Of a stretch of 64,000 bases of DNA, positions 43,491 through 53,153 are shown piece by piece. The notes beneath the pieces are model-generated. The model was given only the letters and a program-made list of their open reading frames with translations. It searched no databases and was not told where the DNA came from. How positions within the stretch are numbered: the first letter of the stretch is position 1; each line of letters begins with the position of its first letter. Source of the DNA: Chitinispirillaceae bacterium (GTDB lineage: Bacteria; Fibrobacterota; Chitinivibrionia; Chitinivibrionales; Chitinispirillaceae). A program made the position numbers and the translations under genes. Location: positions 1-64,000 of the forward strand of contig JAFGIN010000054.1 in NCBI GenBank assembly GCA_016929595.1, given 5' to 3'.

Positions 43491-45808
43491 TAAGCTCCTT
43501 TATCCTTTGATGGATACTCGATTCTGGAGTGAAATATTCCCTGAAGGACAGGCATGAACCCTTCAACAATATCATCAAGGTCTCTCAATGTCAAATCACT
43601 CTGATCCAGTTGAGCAGAGATAAATTTATCCCGGATAATCTTCTTAACAAGATCTCTTAACAGTTTTGGTGAACTTGTTCCCAGACTCCGTGATGCAGCT
43701 TCAACCGAATCAGCAAGCATTATTATTGCAGCCTCTTTTGTCTGCGGCAAAGGACCCGGATATTTAAAATCCTGCTCCTGCACCTGTTTATGAGGATCCA
43801 GTTCCCGCGCTTTCTCATAAAAAAATGAAACCGTACTTGTACCATGATGCTGTAGAATCATGTCCTGAATTACCTTGGGAACCCTGTGTTTCCGCGCAAG
43901 CTCGACACCATCTTTTACATGCGAACAGATAATAAGAGCACTCATTGACGGAGCCAGCTTATTGTGCCGATTCTTATCAATCGCGAGACAGTTCTCAACA
44001 AAATAATCCGATTTTTCAATTTTACCAATATCATGATAGTACGAAGCAACACGCGCAAGAAGTGGATTGGCACCAATTTTCTGAGCGGCTGATTCAGCTA
44101 AATTTCCAACCAGAACACTGTGATTATATGTACCTGCAGCCTCTATTGATAATCGTTTCAGAATCGGATGATTCATGTCTGATAACTCAACAAGCGTCAT
44201 ATCCGTCGTGATATCAAAGAGATGCTCAAAAACAGGTGTAAATGTCATCGCCAGAAAAACCGAAATAATTACACTGATAAGAGAAATACCAAAGTTCTGA
44301 AACATCGCCGATGGATACATTTTGAACCCTGTTATATGCCACAGGGTAATTACAATAATGCAAATCAAGACCACAGGAGGAATTATCTGAAAAAAATGCC
44401 ACCTGTACCGAATGTTTCTTCCAAGAAATCCTGCAAGCGTTCCACCTAACAAAGAATAAATAAAAAAGAATTGATTAAATCCCATCACCACAGCAAAGAA
44501 CATACTTATGTAAAGAGTCAGTATCAAACTTAACTGGAGATTGAACAGTATCGAAGCCAGAAGTGAACCAACTGCAATCGGAATCAGATACTCAGGAATA
44601 ACCGTTGTTATCTCCTGTAAACCATCAATCAGACGCGGTGAAATCAATAGACCCAGACGGATCAGTGCTAATTGCAGAATAAAAAGCAGTGCAAATGCTG
44701 TTGTGTGTTTGGGGTTCTGACAAACTGATTTTTCGAAACGTACAATATACACTGCTACAAAAATCAGAGGAAGCAATACAATGAGCAACCTTCCGATGTT
44801 ACCAAACATAACCTTCCGGTTTTCCCTTACATTTTCCATTCTATCCATCGCCAGCCTCAACGACCGCAATTTCTGGATAATCTCCGGAGTTACTTCCTGA
44901 TGTTTTCTAACGATCTCGGTCTCGTTGATAACTTTTCCGCTGATCTCCAGCACACCCTGAGCCGCCTGCTGTTTTCGCTGAGCAGTTACCGCACCATTAA
45001 CGGTCACATTGGGCCTCAGAGATATAAATAGAAGTTCATAAATAGTATTAAGCGCAGCATCATCAAGGCGGCGTTCCGATCTGAGCCCTTTGACAGCCTG
45101 TTCAAGTGCGATTTCCTTGACAGGAAGTTCAGAAATGGCTATTGCACTCTCCATACTGTCCTTACGCAACGTAACATACGGTTTATCGTAAAGCAGGTAT
45201 TGTTCAAATGAGGTATTATAGAGTGAACGCAACTCAGATAATCGTTCCACAGAAGTAACAAGAAGTGTGGCAGACAACCCCTTGTCCAGTATATCACCAG
45301 CAAGAAGTTTGGCATCATCAATCAGGTATGGACGTTTCACCAACTCTGTAATCGAGTTTTCACTCAACTCCCGTGAAAGTTGACTTTTTAGCTCTACTTT
45401 CATCGTATCAGTACTGTTTTTTTCGATAAGTTTTTCAAACTTAACTCTCAAAGTTGAAAACTTTTCCAGTACATTTTTACGAATCCCCCGATTGTAGTCG
45501 GCTACAAGAAATACCTTTTCAGCAGCTTTTTTTCGCTCACGTTCCAGTTCATCATATGAACGGACTATATCGAATGTAAATGGTGCAATAATTGTTTCAT
45601 TCGCAGCTTCCCCAAGTTTTGGAAGATTAAATGACTCCACTGTAACAGTATAGGGAAACAGTAAAACAATTCCCGCAATTGTCCCTATTAAAACCAAAAG
45701 CTGGGCGGTAAGAATTGAGGATATCTTTATGCGATGCTTCTTTCCTATCTGAAGCACTCTAATACTCTTTGTATCCTTTGAACTACCCGCTGAATTTTTT
45801 TTACCCAT
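43490..45808 (-). CDS. pgpH: PgpH-type 7TM-HD phosphodiesterase
   Basis: The frame opens at a TTG (45823); ATG 45808 is the likelier start. The ~770-aa product has the three-part layout of the family: one N-terminal transmembrane helix, a large exported 7TMR-HDED helical domain (about 60-320), seven transmembrane helices (7TM-7TMR_HD), and a cytoplasmic HD domain. In the HD domain, AAGTYNHSVLVGNLAE, YYHDIGK (the HD pair) and the later His residues in LILQHHG-type sequence (MILQHHGTSTV) supply the metal ligands. PgpH enzymes degrade cyclic-di-AMP in Firmicutes. Substrate in this organism is inferred only from family. Confidence 0.88.
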   Translation of the reverse strand: MGKKNSAGSSKDTKSIRVLQIGKKHRIKISSILTAQLLVLIGTIAGIVLLFPYTVTVESFNLPKLGEAANETIIAPFTFDIVRSYDELERERKKAAEKVFLVADYNRGIRKNVLEKFSTLRVKFEKLIEKNSTDTMKVELKSQLSRELSENSITELVKRPYLIDDAKLLAGDILDKGLSATLLVTSVERLSELRSLYNTSFEQYLLYDKPYVTLRKDSMESAIAISELPVKEIALEQAVKGLRSERRLDDAALNTIYELLFISLRPNVTVNGAVTAQRKQQAAQGVLEISGKVINETEIVRKHQEVTPEIIQKLRSLRLAMDRMENVRENRKVMFGNIGRLLIVLLPLIFVAVYIVRFEKSVCQNPKHTTAFALLFILQLALIRLGLLISPRLIDGLQEITTVIPEYLIPIAVGSLLASILFNLQLSLILTLYISMFFAVVMGFNQFFFIYSLLGGTLAGFLGRNIRYRWHFFQIIPPVVLICIIVITLWHITGFKMYPSAMFQNFGISLISVIISVFLAMTFTPVFEHLFDITTDMTLVELSDMNHPILKRLSIEAAGTYNHSVLVGNLAESAAQKIGANPLLARVASYYHDIGKIEKSDYFVENCLAIDKNRHNKLAPSMSALIICSHVKDGVELARKHRVPKVIQDMILQHHGTSTVSFFYEKARELDPHKQVQEQDFKYPGPLPQTKEAAIIMLADSVEAASRSLGTSSPKLLRDLVKKIIRDKFISAQLDQSDLTLRDLDDIVEGFMPVLQGIFHSRIEYPSKDKGA

Positions 45809-46042
45809 AAATTGGAAAACCAATCACACTCTTTTCTTCAGACCTTTTTTCTTCTTACTTTATCCATCTTGATTTCATAATCAAAAAATACTACAACAAT
45901 TATTCATCTTTCAGGGAAAACAACCAGAACTATATAAATATATATATTCAGTATGAAGAATAAAGCATAATGTCAAAACACACGCATTTTTTTGATTTCT
46001 CACTATTGGCGATACTCAAAAAAACTTAAAACAGTTTAAAAA

Positions 46043-46900
46043 CTATCTGGGGATTCGCAGAACCTGCCCTGGAAACAGAATATCCTGAGGATTGATGGAA
46101 ACGTCTGTTTTTTTATTTTTCTGGAATTTTTCATAATTTTTATCTATAAGCTCCTTGTTCGCAAGGTATAACTTTCGCCATTTATACGGGTCTCCATACA
46201 CCTGATCATATCCGGCAATTTTGAAAAGTGACTCACTGGTACTACTATCGGTACTGACAATCCAGATATCTGCCAGATCCGAAGGTTTTCCAGAATCAAC
46301 AGCCGAAACCATAGCAGGTTCTTCCACAGCATCCAAAGTTCCGATGCCCGAAGAATCTGCAGATGAAATCTCCCGCTGTAACCTGGTGTAAGCCTCTGAA
46401 ATTTTCAGGTACAAATCTTCAATAACCTGGATTTTTTTTGCCACAGTTCTTAGACGGATAAACCTGGTAGTCGCCTTCAGCCTGCCTGCATAACTATAAA
46501 GCGAATCAATAGTCCTGATATTATCAGAAATGTCGACAACGCCTGCAAATAAAAAATTTTCCAGATAAAAAGCAATGCTGTCGAGGCTACTATTTACTGA
46601 GTCATACCCGTGTTTATCAGTGTTGAGTAACCTGTACCTTTCATTTAATGCATCTGTAAGTTTTCCTGTGCAGGCCTGAAGATCCTGTTTTAAATTTCCT
46701 ATTTTAGCCTGTTCAAGGGCAATCTGCTCTCTGGCTGCCATTTCACGCTGCTGTATAGTATCTAAAGCAAAACCACGAGCGGATTTTTTAATATCCTCAG
46801 CATTGATTAAAAAACTCAGCAGAATAACTATACCGCAGCAAAAAAGCAGGTAGTTATAATTTTCAAAAATGGAACTAAACTTATTGGGTGATCTCAGCAT
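46043..46900 (-). CDS. Membrane-anchored coiled-coil protein with C-terminal LysM
   Basis: I choose ATG 46900, which puts the single transmembrane helix (YLLFCCGIVILLSFLINA) near the N-terminus; the frame opens at 46999. A ~150-residue coiled coil (IQQREMAAREQIALEQAKI) follows. The last ~75 residues are a LysM-like module with the IYGDPYKWxxLYxAN and PGQxLxIP pattern (VYGDPYKWRKLYLANKELI, ILFPGQVLRIPR). It is expected to bind peptidoglycan from the inner membrane. The start overlaps the end of the upstream lipoprotein gene by about 20 nt, so the two likely form one envelope complex. Confidence 0.75.
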   Translation of the reverse strand: MLRSPNKFSSIFENYNYLLFCCGIVILLSFLINAEDIKKSARGFALDTIQQREMAAREQIALEQAKIGNLKQDLQACTGKLTDALNERYRLLNTDKHGYDSVNSSLDSIAFYLENFLFAGVVDISDNIRTIDSLYSYAGRLKATTRFIRLRTVAKKIQVIEDLYLKISEAYTRLQREISSADSSGIGTLDAVEEPAMVSAVDSGKPSDLADIWIVSTDSSTSESLFKIAGYDQVYGDPYKWRKLYLANKELIDKNYEKFQKNKKTDVSINPQDILFPGQVLRIPR

Positions 46901-47135
46901 TCCCCTGTTCGGTTTCCTGAAGTTCACTTTCCTTACCTTGAAGTTCGCTTTCAAGTAGCATTCTTTCCTGACGGAGTTCATGGAGCTTCTTTTCTGCACT
47001 CTCAGCAGCAGCTCTGGCCTGTTCCAGTTTACCCATCTCTTCGTTGCTGGGTTTTGGAGAACAACCTACAAGCACACTGGAAATGAATATGGTACAGATA
47101 AGAAAAACGCGAGAATATTTGAAAAATCTCGTCAT
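46881..47135 (-). CDS. Small coiled-coil lipoprotein
   Basis: The 84-aa product has an N-terminal signal with lipobox LVGC (Cys25). The mature part is a single charged coiled coil (MGKLEQARAAAESAEKKLHE...), 55-60 residues long, in size and style like Lpp-type spacer lipoproteins. A GGAGG site (AGGAGG) precedes the ATG by 8 nt. It overlaps the LysM gene downstream. It probably sits in the outer membrane facing the periplasm. Confidence 0.75.
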   Translation of the reverse strand: MTRFFKYSRVFLICTIFISSVLVGCSPKPSNEEMGKLEQARAAAESAEKKLHELRQERMLLESELQGKESELQETEQGNAEITQ

Positions 47136-47301
47136 TAAAAACCTCCTGTTTATTTTACTGGTTCCGTAAGTACATAGTCAAGTAATTTATTACGTTCCTT
47201 AAATATCCGTAAAAATAGTTTGCGGAAATAGTTATAATTGTTCTAATATAATAGTTTTTAAATACAAAGTGATTATAACGATGCTTTATCTCAACATTTA
47301 T

Positions 47302-49098
47302 TTAAGAATTATACTTTTCCTGCAGCTGAATTCCAAGTTCATCCAGCTGTTTTCTCGCAACCCGGTCGGGAGCGTTATCCATAAGTGAAATACCAGCAGT
47401 CGTCTTGGGAAACGGAATCGTATCCCTGATACTATCCAATTTCAGCATCACCATCACAAGGCGATCAAGTCCGAAAGCGATCCCGCCATGTGGGGGCGCT
47501 CCAAAAGAAAGTGCTTTTAAAAGAAAACCGAATTTTTCTTCAGCTTCCAACTCTGAGATCCCAAGTAACTCAAATACCCTCTTCTGTACCAGACTATCAT
47601 GTATCCTGATACTCCCCCCCCCTAACTCAAAACCATTCAATACAAGGTCATACGCCCGCGCACGAGTTTTAAAATATTCATCGGAAAGAAACAGATCCAG
47701 TTCATCAAGCCGGGGTGAGGTAAATGGATGATGAACAGAAACATACCGCTGTTCCTCCTCGCTAAATTCAAACATGGGAAAATCTGTAACCCACAAAAAC
47801 TTAAACTCATCCTTATTGATAAGATTTCGAACTGATGCCAGCTCCAACCGAAGCTGCCCAAGAGAAGTAAAACACACCTTCTCGTCTGCTGCAACCATGA
47901 AAATCATATCTCCAGATTTTGTCTCTGTAAGTTCAAGCAACCTGGCAATCTCTTCATGTGACAAAAATTTTTGAATCGGACCTTCAACACCAGTGTCATT
48001 CACTCGCAGCCAGACCAGACCCCCGGCTCCAGATTTTGCCACTAACGAAGTAAAGTTATCAATCTGTTTTCTGGTACAGCTCGCAAAGTCCGCAACAGCG
48101 ATCGCTCCTATTTTTCCATTGGCTTCAATTGTAGATTTAAAAACTTTAAATTCTGAATTCTGAAATACTGATGTTACATCTTTTATGGTAAGACCAAATC
48201 TGATATCTGGCTTATCTGACCCGTACGTGTGAAATGCCTCATGATAACTCATTTTTGGAAACGGAGTGCTAAGCGAAATTCCCAGACAATTTTTGAAAAG
48301 CTCTACCATCATACCTTCAAATACCCGATAGATATCCTCTTCTGTGATAAATGAAAGTTCGGTATCGATCTGAGTGAATTCCAGTTGTCTGTCAGCTCTC
48401 AGATCTTCATCTCTGAAACATCGCGCGATCTGAAAGTATCGATCAAAACCTGCAACCATTAAAATCTGTTTATACGTTTGAGGTGACTGTGGCAATGCAT
48501 AAAATCTTCCTTTATTCATGCGACTGGGAACCAGAAAATCACGTGCTCCTTCCGGAGTACTTTTCATCAGTATCGGGGTTTCAATTTCTAAAAAATTATT
48601 AGTCCATAAGTATTTACGTACTTCAGCAGTCACTTTATGCCTGAAAATGATATTATTCTGTAAAACAGGCCGCCTTAAATCAAGATACCGGTAAATAAAT
48701 CGAAGTTCCTCAGACTCTGATGCATCCGGGTCGTTTATATGAAGTGGCGGTGTTGCAGCCGAATTGAGAATTGAAAGTGCACTTGCTGTAATTTCAATCT
48801 GACCTGTAGGCATTTTGGGGTTAAACATTGATTCGGGGCGCAAAATAACTGTTCCTGTTATCGAAACAACAAACTCATGGCGAAGTCCAGCCGCTTTTTC
48901 AGCAAGTTCCTGAGAAATAGCCGGGTTAAAAACAATCTGAGTTATACCAAAACGATCCCTGAGATCTATAAAAATTATCCCGCCATGGTTTCTCCAGTTA
49001 TGTACCCATCCGTTGAGTACCACTTCCTTACCAGCATCCGCATGAGTTAATTCACCGCAGGTAACTGTACGCTGTAAAAAATGGTTCTGTTGCATCAT
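47302..49098 (-). CDS. aspS: Aspartate--tRNA ligase
   Basis: The 598-aa product matches bacterial-type AspRS. It has an OB-fold anticodon domain (VVLNGWVHNWRNHGG, FIDLRDRFG) and class II motif 2 (FRDEDLRADRQLEFTQID). The insert GAD domain lies between motifs, and motif 3 reads GIAFGLDRLVMVMLKLDSIR followed by DTIPFPKT. The Asp-binding loop is TPEGARDFLVPSR and SPQTYKQ. It charges tRNA-Asp. A tRNA-Asp gene lies 4.8 kb downstream on the same strand, but no coupling is seen. Confidence 0.97.
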   Translation of the reverse strand: MMQQNHFLQRTVTCGELTHADAGKEVVLNGWVHNWRNHGGIIFIDLRDRFGITQIVFNPAISQELAEKAAGLRHEFVVSITGTVILRPESMFNPKMPTGQIEITASALSILNSAATPPLHINDPDASESEELRFIYRYLDLRRPVLQNNIIFRHKVTAEVRKYLWTNNFLEIETPILMKSTPEGARDFLVPSRMNKGRFYALPQSPQTYKQILMVAGFDRYFQIARCFRDEDLRADRQLEFTQIDTELSFITEEDIYRVFEGMMVELFKNCLGISLSTPFPKMSYHEAFHTYGSDKPDIRFGLTIKDVTSVFQNSEFKVFKSTIEANGKIGAIAVADFASCTRKQIDNFTSLVAKSGAGGLVWLRVNDTGVEGPIQKFLSHEEIARLLELTETKSGDMIFMVAADEKVCFTSLGQLRLELASVRNLINKDEFKFLWVTDFPMFEFSEEEQRYVSVHHPFTSPRLDELDLFLSDEYFKTRARAYDLVLNGFELGGGSIRIHDSLVQKRVFELLGISELEAEEKFGFLLKALSFGAPPHGGIAFGLDRLVMVMLKLDSIRDTIPFPKTTAGISLMDNAPDRVARKQLDELGIQLQEKYNS

Positions 49099-49332
49099 CT
49101 ACCCTGTTTTAAAATTGGAAACCGTCCTGATTGCAGAAAATAACATGTGCCCACTGATCTTAAAAGTACCTGATGAACGGATATATTTCAAAAGACAGAA
49201 ACGGAGAATTTACACATAAAAGTGGGTTTCTCTGGCGGATAATTACAGTAAAGGGAAAATAAAACTCTTTTTTTGCAGTTTGAAAAGTACTATTTTGCAT
49301 TATTACATCTTGTCTGGAAGGTCTCTTATCTC

Positions 49333-51093
49333 ATGAATACGCCTTTGACTGATCCTTCAGGAAAAACACCCAGCGACTTGAGTTTGTTATCCAGAGAGCA
49401 CATGCTCCAGTCCGCAGACCGCATCGGGCACTGCAGAGTTATTGAGCTTATTGCTGCCGGAGGTATGGCAAACGTTTATAAAGTCTGGCATGAGCAACTT
49501 GAAGTAGTGCGCGCAATTAAGATCCTCAAGCCAGGGTATACTGAAGAGTCGAAGGGCCGCCTGGAGATGGAAGCTAAAATCTCCGCAAATCTCCGCCACC
49601 CCAACATAGTTGATATTTACTACATGGGATACTGGAACACAATACCCTATATCGAAATGGAATTTGTCGATGGGCCATCACTTAAAGACCTCCTCGAAAG
49701 CAACACCATACTCAGTATCCCATTGGCAATATCAGTCGCACATATGCTCTGCATCGCACTTAGATTTGCATACAATCAAGACATGACCCTCTATGGGAAA
49801 GTCTATGATCGACTGATTCACCGTGACCTTAAACCAGCCAATATCCTGATTAGCACCAAAGGTATTGTTAAACTTGCTGATTTTGGTATCGCACGGCCCA
49901 GTGAAGTAAGCATTCATACTGTTGGTTCCAAAATTATGGGGACCTTCGCATACCTCAGTCCCGAACAGCTAAGCGGCGAAAAACTTGATCAGCGATCCGA
50001 TATTTATGCTCTTGGTGCAGTCCTCTATGAAATGATCTCCGGTGTAAAAACGTTTCCACAGAAACTGCTGGTGGATCTGGTGCAAAAAAAATCAAAAGGG
50101 TATTATAAACCGATCGGAAGCATGGGACTGACAATACCACACTCGCTTGCAAGTATCATAGAAAAATGTCTCCAGACGGATAAAACTAAACGTTATTCAG
50201 ACATTGCCGATCTTGATGACGCTCTGATGGCTGTCTTCAAACGTCAAACACATCGGGATTGTGAGGATATATTAGCATCGTTCCAATCAGAACCGAATCT
50301 TTCCGAAGCCCCAAGGTCCACCCCAAAACCCCCAAACTCAAAACCGTTAATAGCTGTAGCGTCCAGCTTACTCATTTTAATAGTGGCCCTGATCTTTTTT
50401 ATAAGTATACAAAGTAAAGACACATCAAAGAAATTCAAAAAAGAGATCGCTCACGATGGAACATTTACACTTTCGCTTCCGGATACTCAAAAAGCTATTC
50501 AGACAAAAAAAATCGATAGTACAACCCGACCCGAAAAACCCTCGCGAGCTCACCTTCAGGTTGAAAATCGTCAATCAAGCCGAACTGAAGTTAACTCGTC
50601 AGTATTTCAGAAAGGCCTTGATGCCTTTAAAGCAGATAACTATCCCGATGCAGTATCCTATTTAAGTCAGGCCTCTTTAAAAGAGAGTGACCCAAAGAAA
50701 GTTGCTACCGCGAAAACACTTCTCCTTGAGTCTCTGCTTCAAACAAAGGACTATAATCGGGCATCAGAGATTGCAGAAAAGGAAGTTATCGAATCAGCCC
50801 ACTTTTATTTACTAAAGGGAGAATTGTACTACCAGCAGAGGAAAACGGCTGATGCAATCAGTGCAATTAGTAAAGCTCTAACATTAGAACCTGTTGAAGA
50901 AGTCCATCTTTCGCGTCTTCATTTATTAAAAGCCAGAACCAGTGAACAGGCATATAAAAATAAACCAAATTCAGTTAATTTGAAACGTATGTCTGATGAC
51001 TGGAAGACCTATATCAATTGTTGTTGTCAGAACAATTCCCAATCCAGAACGTGTCTGGAAGCGCAGGAAGTGATCTCCCGTTTCTCATTCTGA
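49333..51093 (+). CDS. Ser/Thr protein kinase (PknB-type) with transmembrane helix and TPR-like tail
   Basis: I start at ATG 49333 (GGAAGG 12 nt upstream); the frame opens at a TTG 60 bases earlier. The kinase domain (about 30-310) has ELIAAGGMANVYKVW (G-loop), RAIKILK (catalytic Lys), LIHRDLKPANILI, LADFGIARP, MGTFAYLSPEQL and SDIYALGAVLYEM, all intact. One transmembrane helix (LIAVASSLLILIVALIFFIS) follows at about 350. The exported C-terminal part has TPR-like helices (GLDAFKADNYPDAVSYLSQA, KGELYYQQRKTADAISAISK). It probably senses something in the periplasm and phosphorylates cytoplasmic targets. Confidence 0.9.
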   Translation: MNTPLTDPSGKTPSDLSLLSREHMLQSADRIGHCRVIELIAAGGMANVYKVWHEQLEVVRAIKILKPGYTEESKGRLEMEAKISANLRHPNIVDIYYMGYWNTIPYIEMEFVDGPSLKDLLESNTILSIPLAISVAHMLCIALRFAYNQDMTLYGKVYDRLIHRDLKPANILISTKGIVKLADFGIARPSEVSIHTVGSKIMGTFAYLSPEQLSGEKLDQRSDIYALGAVLYEMISGVKTFPQKLLVDLVQKKSKGYYKPIGSMGLTIPHSLASIIEKCLQTDKTKRYSDIADLDDALMAVFKRQTHRDCEDILASFQSEPNLSEAPRSTPKPPNSKPLIAVASSLLILIVALIFFISIQSKDTSKKFKKEIAHDGTFTLSLPDTQKAIQTKKIDSTTRPEKPSRAHLQVENRQSSRTEVNSSVFQKGLDAFKADNYPDAVSYLSQASLKESDPKKVATAKTLLLESLLQTKDYNRASEIAEKEVIESAHFYLLKGELYYQQRKTADAISAISKALTLEPVEEVHLSRLHLLKARTSEQAYKNKPNSVNLKRMSDDWKTYINCCCQNNSQSRTCLEAQEVISRFSF

Positions 51094-51666
51094 GAAAACT
51101 TAAAATTAATAAAAAACATTTGAACTTCATAATTTTTTAGCTTATTTTAAGTGCTGTACCTGGCGGCCATTTTGATTAAAAATGAGAGCTGGTATTACTC
51201 CCTGATTTTATGAAACATGTCACTGCATTTGCGACTCTTGTATTCATGAGTTTTTTTTCAAAATTCCCTTTTTCGTGAGTAACGGGGAGTAGATGTTTTC
51301 TCAGAAGACAGAATAATTTCTGGATACAGTTAAAAAGATTCAATCGCAGTAGAGATTATTTTTTGGTAATCACAATCTATCAATGTTTTTAACAGCACTG
51401 TACAGAAATGACCTTAAGATATCTTTTCACATGCATTTACCTTTTGGTTACCGTTTAGTTTATTACGGGAGCAGAGAACAATGCACAAATCCTTTAAATG
51501 TTACTATTCCGGCGATTGTATTCAAGTTTTTTCTGGAGTCACTGTCGCAAAAAACTCGCATTCAATGCGATTCCGATCTCAATTATCATTTTTTCGTACA
51601 TTTTCATTCAGAGTTTAATTGATAACCCCCCATCTTCATTTCATTTTAACTTCTGCGGAGAAAATC
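51094..51666. other. Gene-free intergenic region
   Basis: Open frames here are short and lack protein character. I see no terminator, repeat or clear promoter. It separates two plus-strand genes and probably holds the promoter of the response regulator. Confidence 0.4.
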
Positions 51667-52998
51667 ATGAAAATACCTTCAATACTCATTGTTGATGATG
51701 AGGAAGCAACTATTTTCGGCTACTCGCGTTACCTCTCAAAGGAAAATTATACTGTAGAAACAGCCAAATGCCTTAGTGATGCCAAGGATAAGGTAAATAT
51801 CAACAGCTTCGATCTTCTTTTGCTGGATCTGAAACTTCCTGATGGTAATTCGATTGACTGGATACAGACCCTACATACGACACATCCAAATACATCGATT
51901 ATTGTCATAACCGGAATCAGCGATATTCCAACTGCTGTCAAAGCTATTAAATATGGCGCGAGTAATTTTCTTACAAAACCCATCACAATGAACGACCTGA
52001 CTCACACCATAAAAAAAAGCCTCGAAGTTAAAGAATTGCGAAAAAGAGACTTTTTTTATCAAAGATTAACAAACCAGAAGTCAGACCCCTATTTTGGTGA
52101 AAGTAATACCATTAAAACTGTTTTACAATACGCAGATGTTGCAGCTGCAAATAATACTGTTGTACTGCTACTGGGTGAAACTGGCACAGGTAAAGGTGTT
52201 CTGGCACGATGGATTCACGACCAGAGCGCACGAAAAAATGAGTCTTTTGTTGAGGTTAACTGCTCAAGTCTCAAAGGTGAACTTCTCAGAAGCGAACTGT
52301 TCGGCCACGTAAAGGGAGCTTTTACATCTGCGATTAAAGACCGCGCAGGATTGCTTGAAGTTGTTGATGGTGGAACACTTTTCCTTGATGAAATAGGAGA
52401 TATGGATCTGGAGGTTCAAGCCCAGCTTCTCAAAACAATCGAAGAGAAATCTTACAGAAGAATCGGTGAAAACAAACTCCGTTTCAGCGATTTCAGATTG
52501 ATATGTGCAACCAATCGCAATCTTTCAGAAGCTTCAGATGATGGACGCTTCCGTAAAGACCTTTTTTATCGTATATGTATTTTTCCCATTACCCTGCCAT
52601 CTCTAAAAGAGCGCAACAGCGATCTTCAGGGAATGGTTGAACATATCCTTAAATGTTATGGTTATACAAAATTCCCGATTGCACCATCGGTAATCTCTCT
52701 GCTTCAGGAATATACCTGGCCGGGAAATATCAGAGAACTACGCAATATGCTTGAACGTGCTCTGCTGCTTTCCCAGGACGAAGAGCTGACTGCAGCCCAT
52801 TTTCCTGGTCTGAAAACCGTTGAATACATCGAAGAAACGCCAAAAGTGGTATGGAATCTCGAGGAACTTGAGTACAGCCACATACAGAAAGCATTAACCC
52901 ATTTTAATGGTGATAAATACGAAACATCCTCAGCCCTGGGAATCTCTTTGTCTTCACTCTACAGAAAGTTAGAAAAAATTCAGAATGAAACATCCTGA
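51667..52998 (+). CDS. Sigma-54-dependent response regulator (NtrC family)
   Basis: I start at ATG 51667 behind CGGAG; the frame opens 48 bases earlier without a site. The receiver domain (about 1-120) has ILIVDDEE, DLLLLDLKLPDG (phospho-Asp) and FLTKPIT (Lys). The AAA+ domain has LLGETGTGKGVLARW (Walker A), FGHVKGAFTSA (the GAFTGA loop with Ser for Gly), GGTLFLDEIGDMDLE (Walker B), and the YTWPGNIRELRNMLERALL sensor region. The end is a Fis-type helix-turn-helix (SSALGISLSSLYRKLEKI). No histidine kinase is adjacent. It directly precedes a ferritin-like gene with a candidate sigma-54 promoter. Confidence 0.92.
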   Translation: MKIPSILIVDDEEATIFGYSRYLSKENYTVETAKCLSDAKDKVNINSFDLLLLDLKLPDGNSIDWIQTLHTTHPNTSIIVITGISDIPTAVKAIKYGASNFLTKPITMNDLTHTIKKSLEVKELRKRDFFYQRLTNQKSDPYFGESNTIKTVLQYADVAAANNTVVLLLGETGTGKGVLARWIHDQSARKNESFVEVNCSSLKGELLRSELFGHVKGAFTSAIKDRAGLLEVVDGGTLFLDEIGDMDLEVQAQLLKTIEEKSYRRIGENKLRFSDFRLICATNRNLSEASDDGRFRKDLFYRICIFPITLPSLKERNSDLQGMVEHILKCYGYTKFPIAPSVISLLQEYTWPGNIRELRNMLERALLLSQDEELTAAHFPGLKTVEYIEETPKVVWNLEELEYSHIQKALTHFNGDKYETSSALGISLSSLYRKLEKIQNETS

Positions 52999-53091
52999 TT
53001 TCCAGTATGTTTCTTCTGCTGCATTCAATCTTCTCGTTTTTCCGTAAGTTGCGTATTCCGGCTCCCCCTCTTGATTCAAGTAAACAAAGTT

Positions 53092-53106
53092 CGGCACGTT
53101 CTTTGA
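53092..53106 (+). promoter_or_regulatory. Candidate sigma-54 (-24/-12) promoter
   Basis: The sequence CGGCACG-TTCT-TTGA matches the consensus TGGCACG-N4-TTGC with the correct spacing; the first T and the last C are replaced (C and A). It is 48 nt upstream of the ferritin-like start at 53154 and just downstream of the sigma-54 regulator gene. The -12 C is normally important, so this is a candidate only. Confidence 0.45.
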
Positions 53107-53153
53107 TACTTATTCTTCACGGGGAAAAGAGAACATTTAATCAAAGGAATGTC

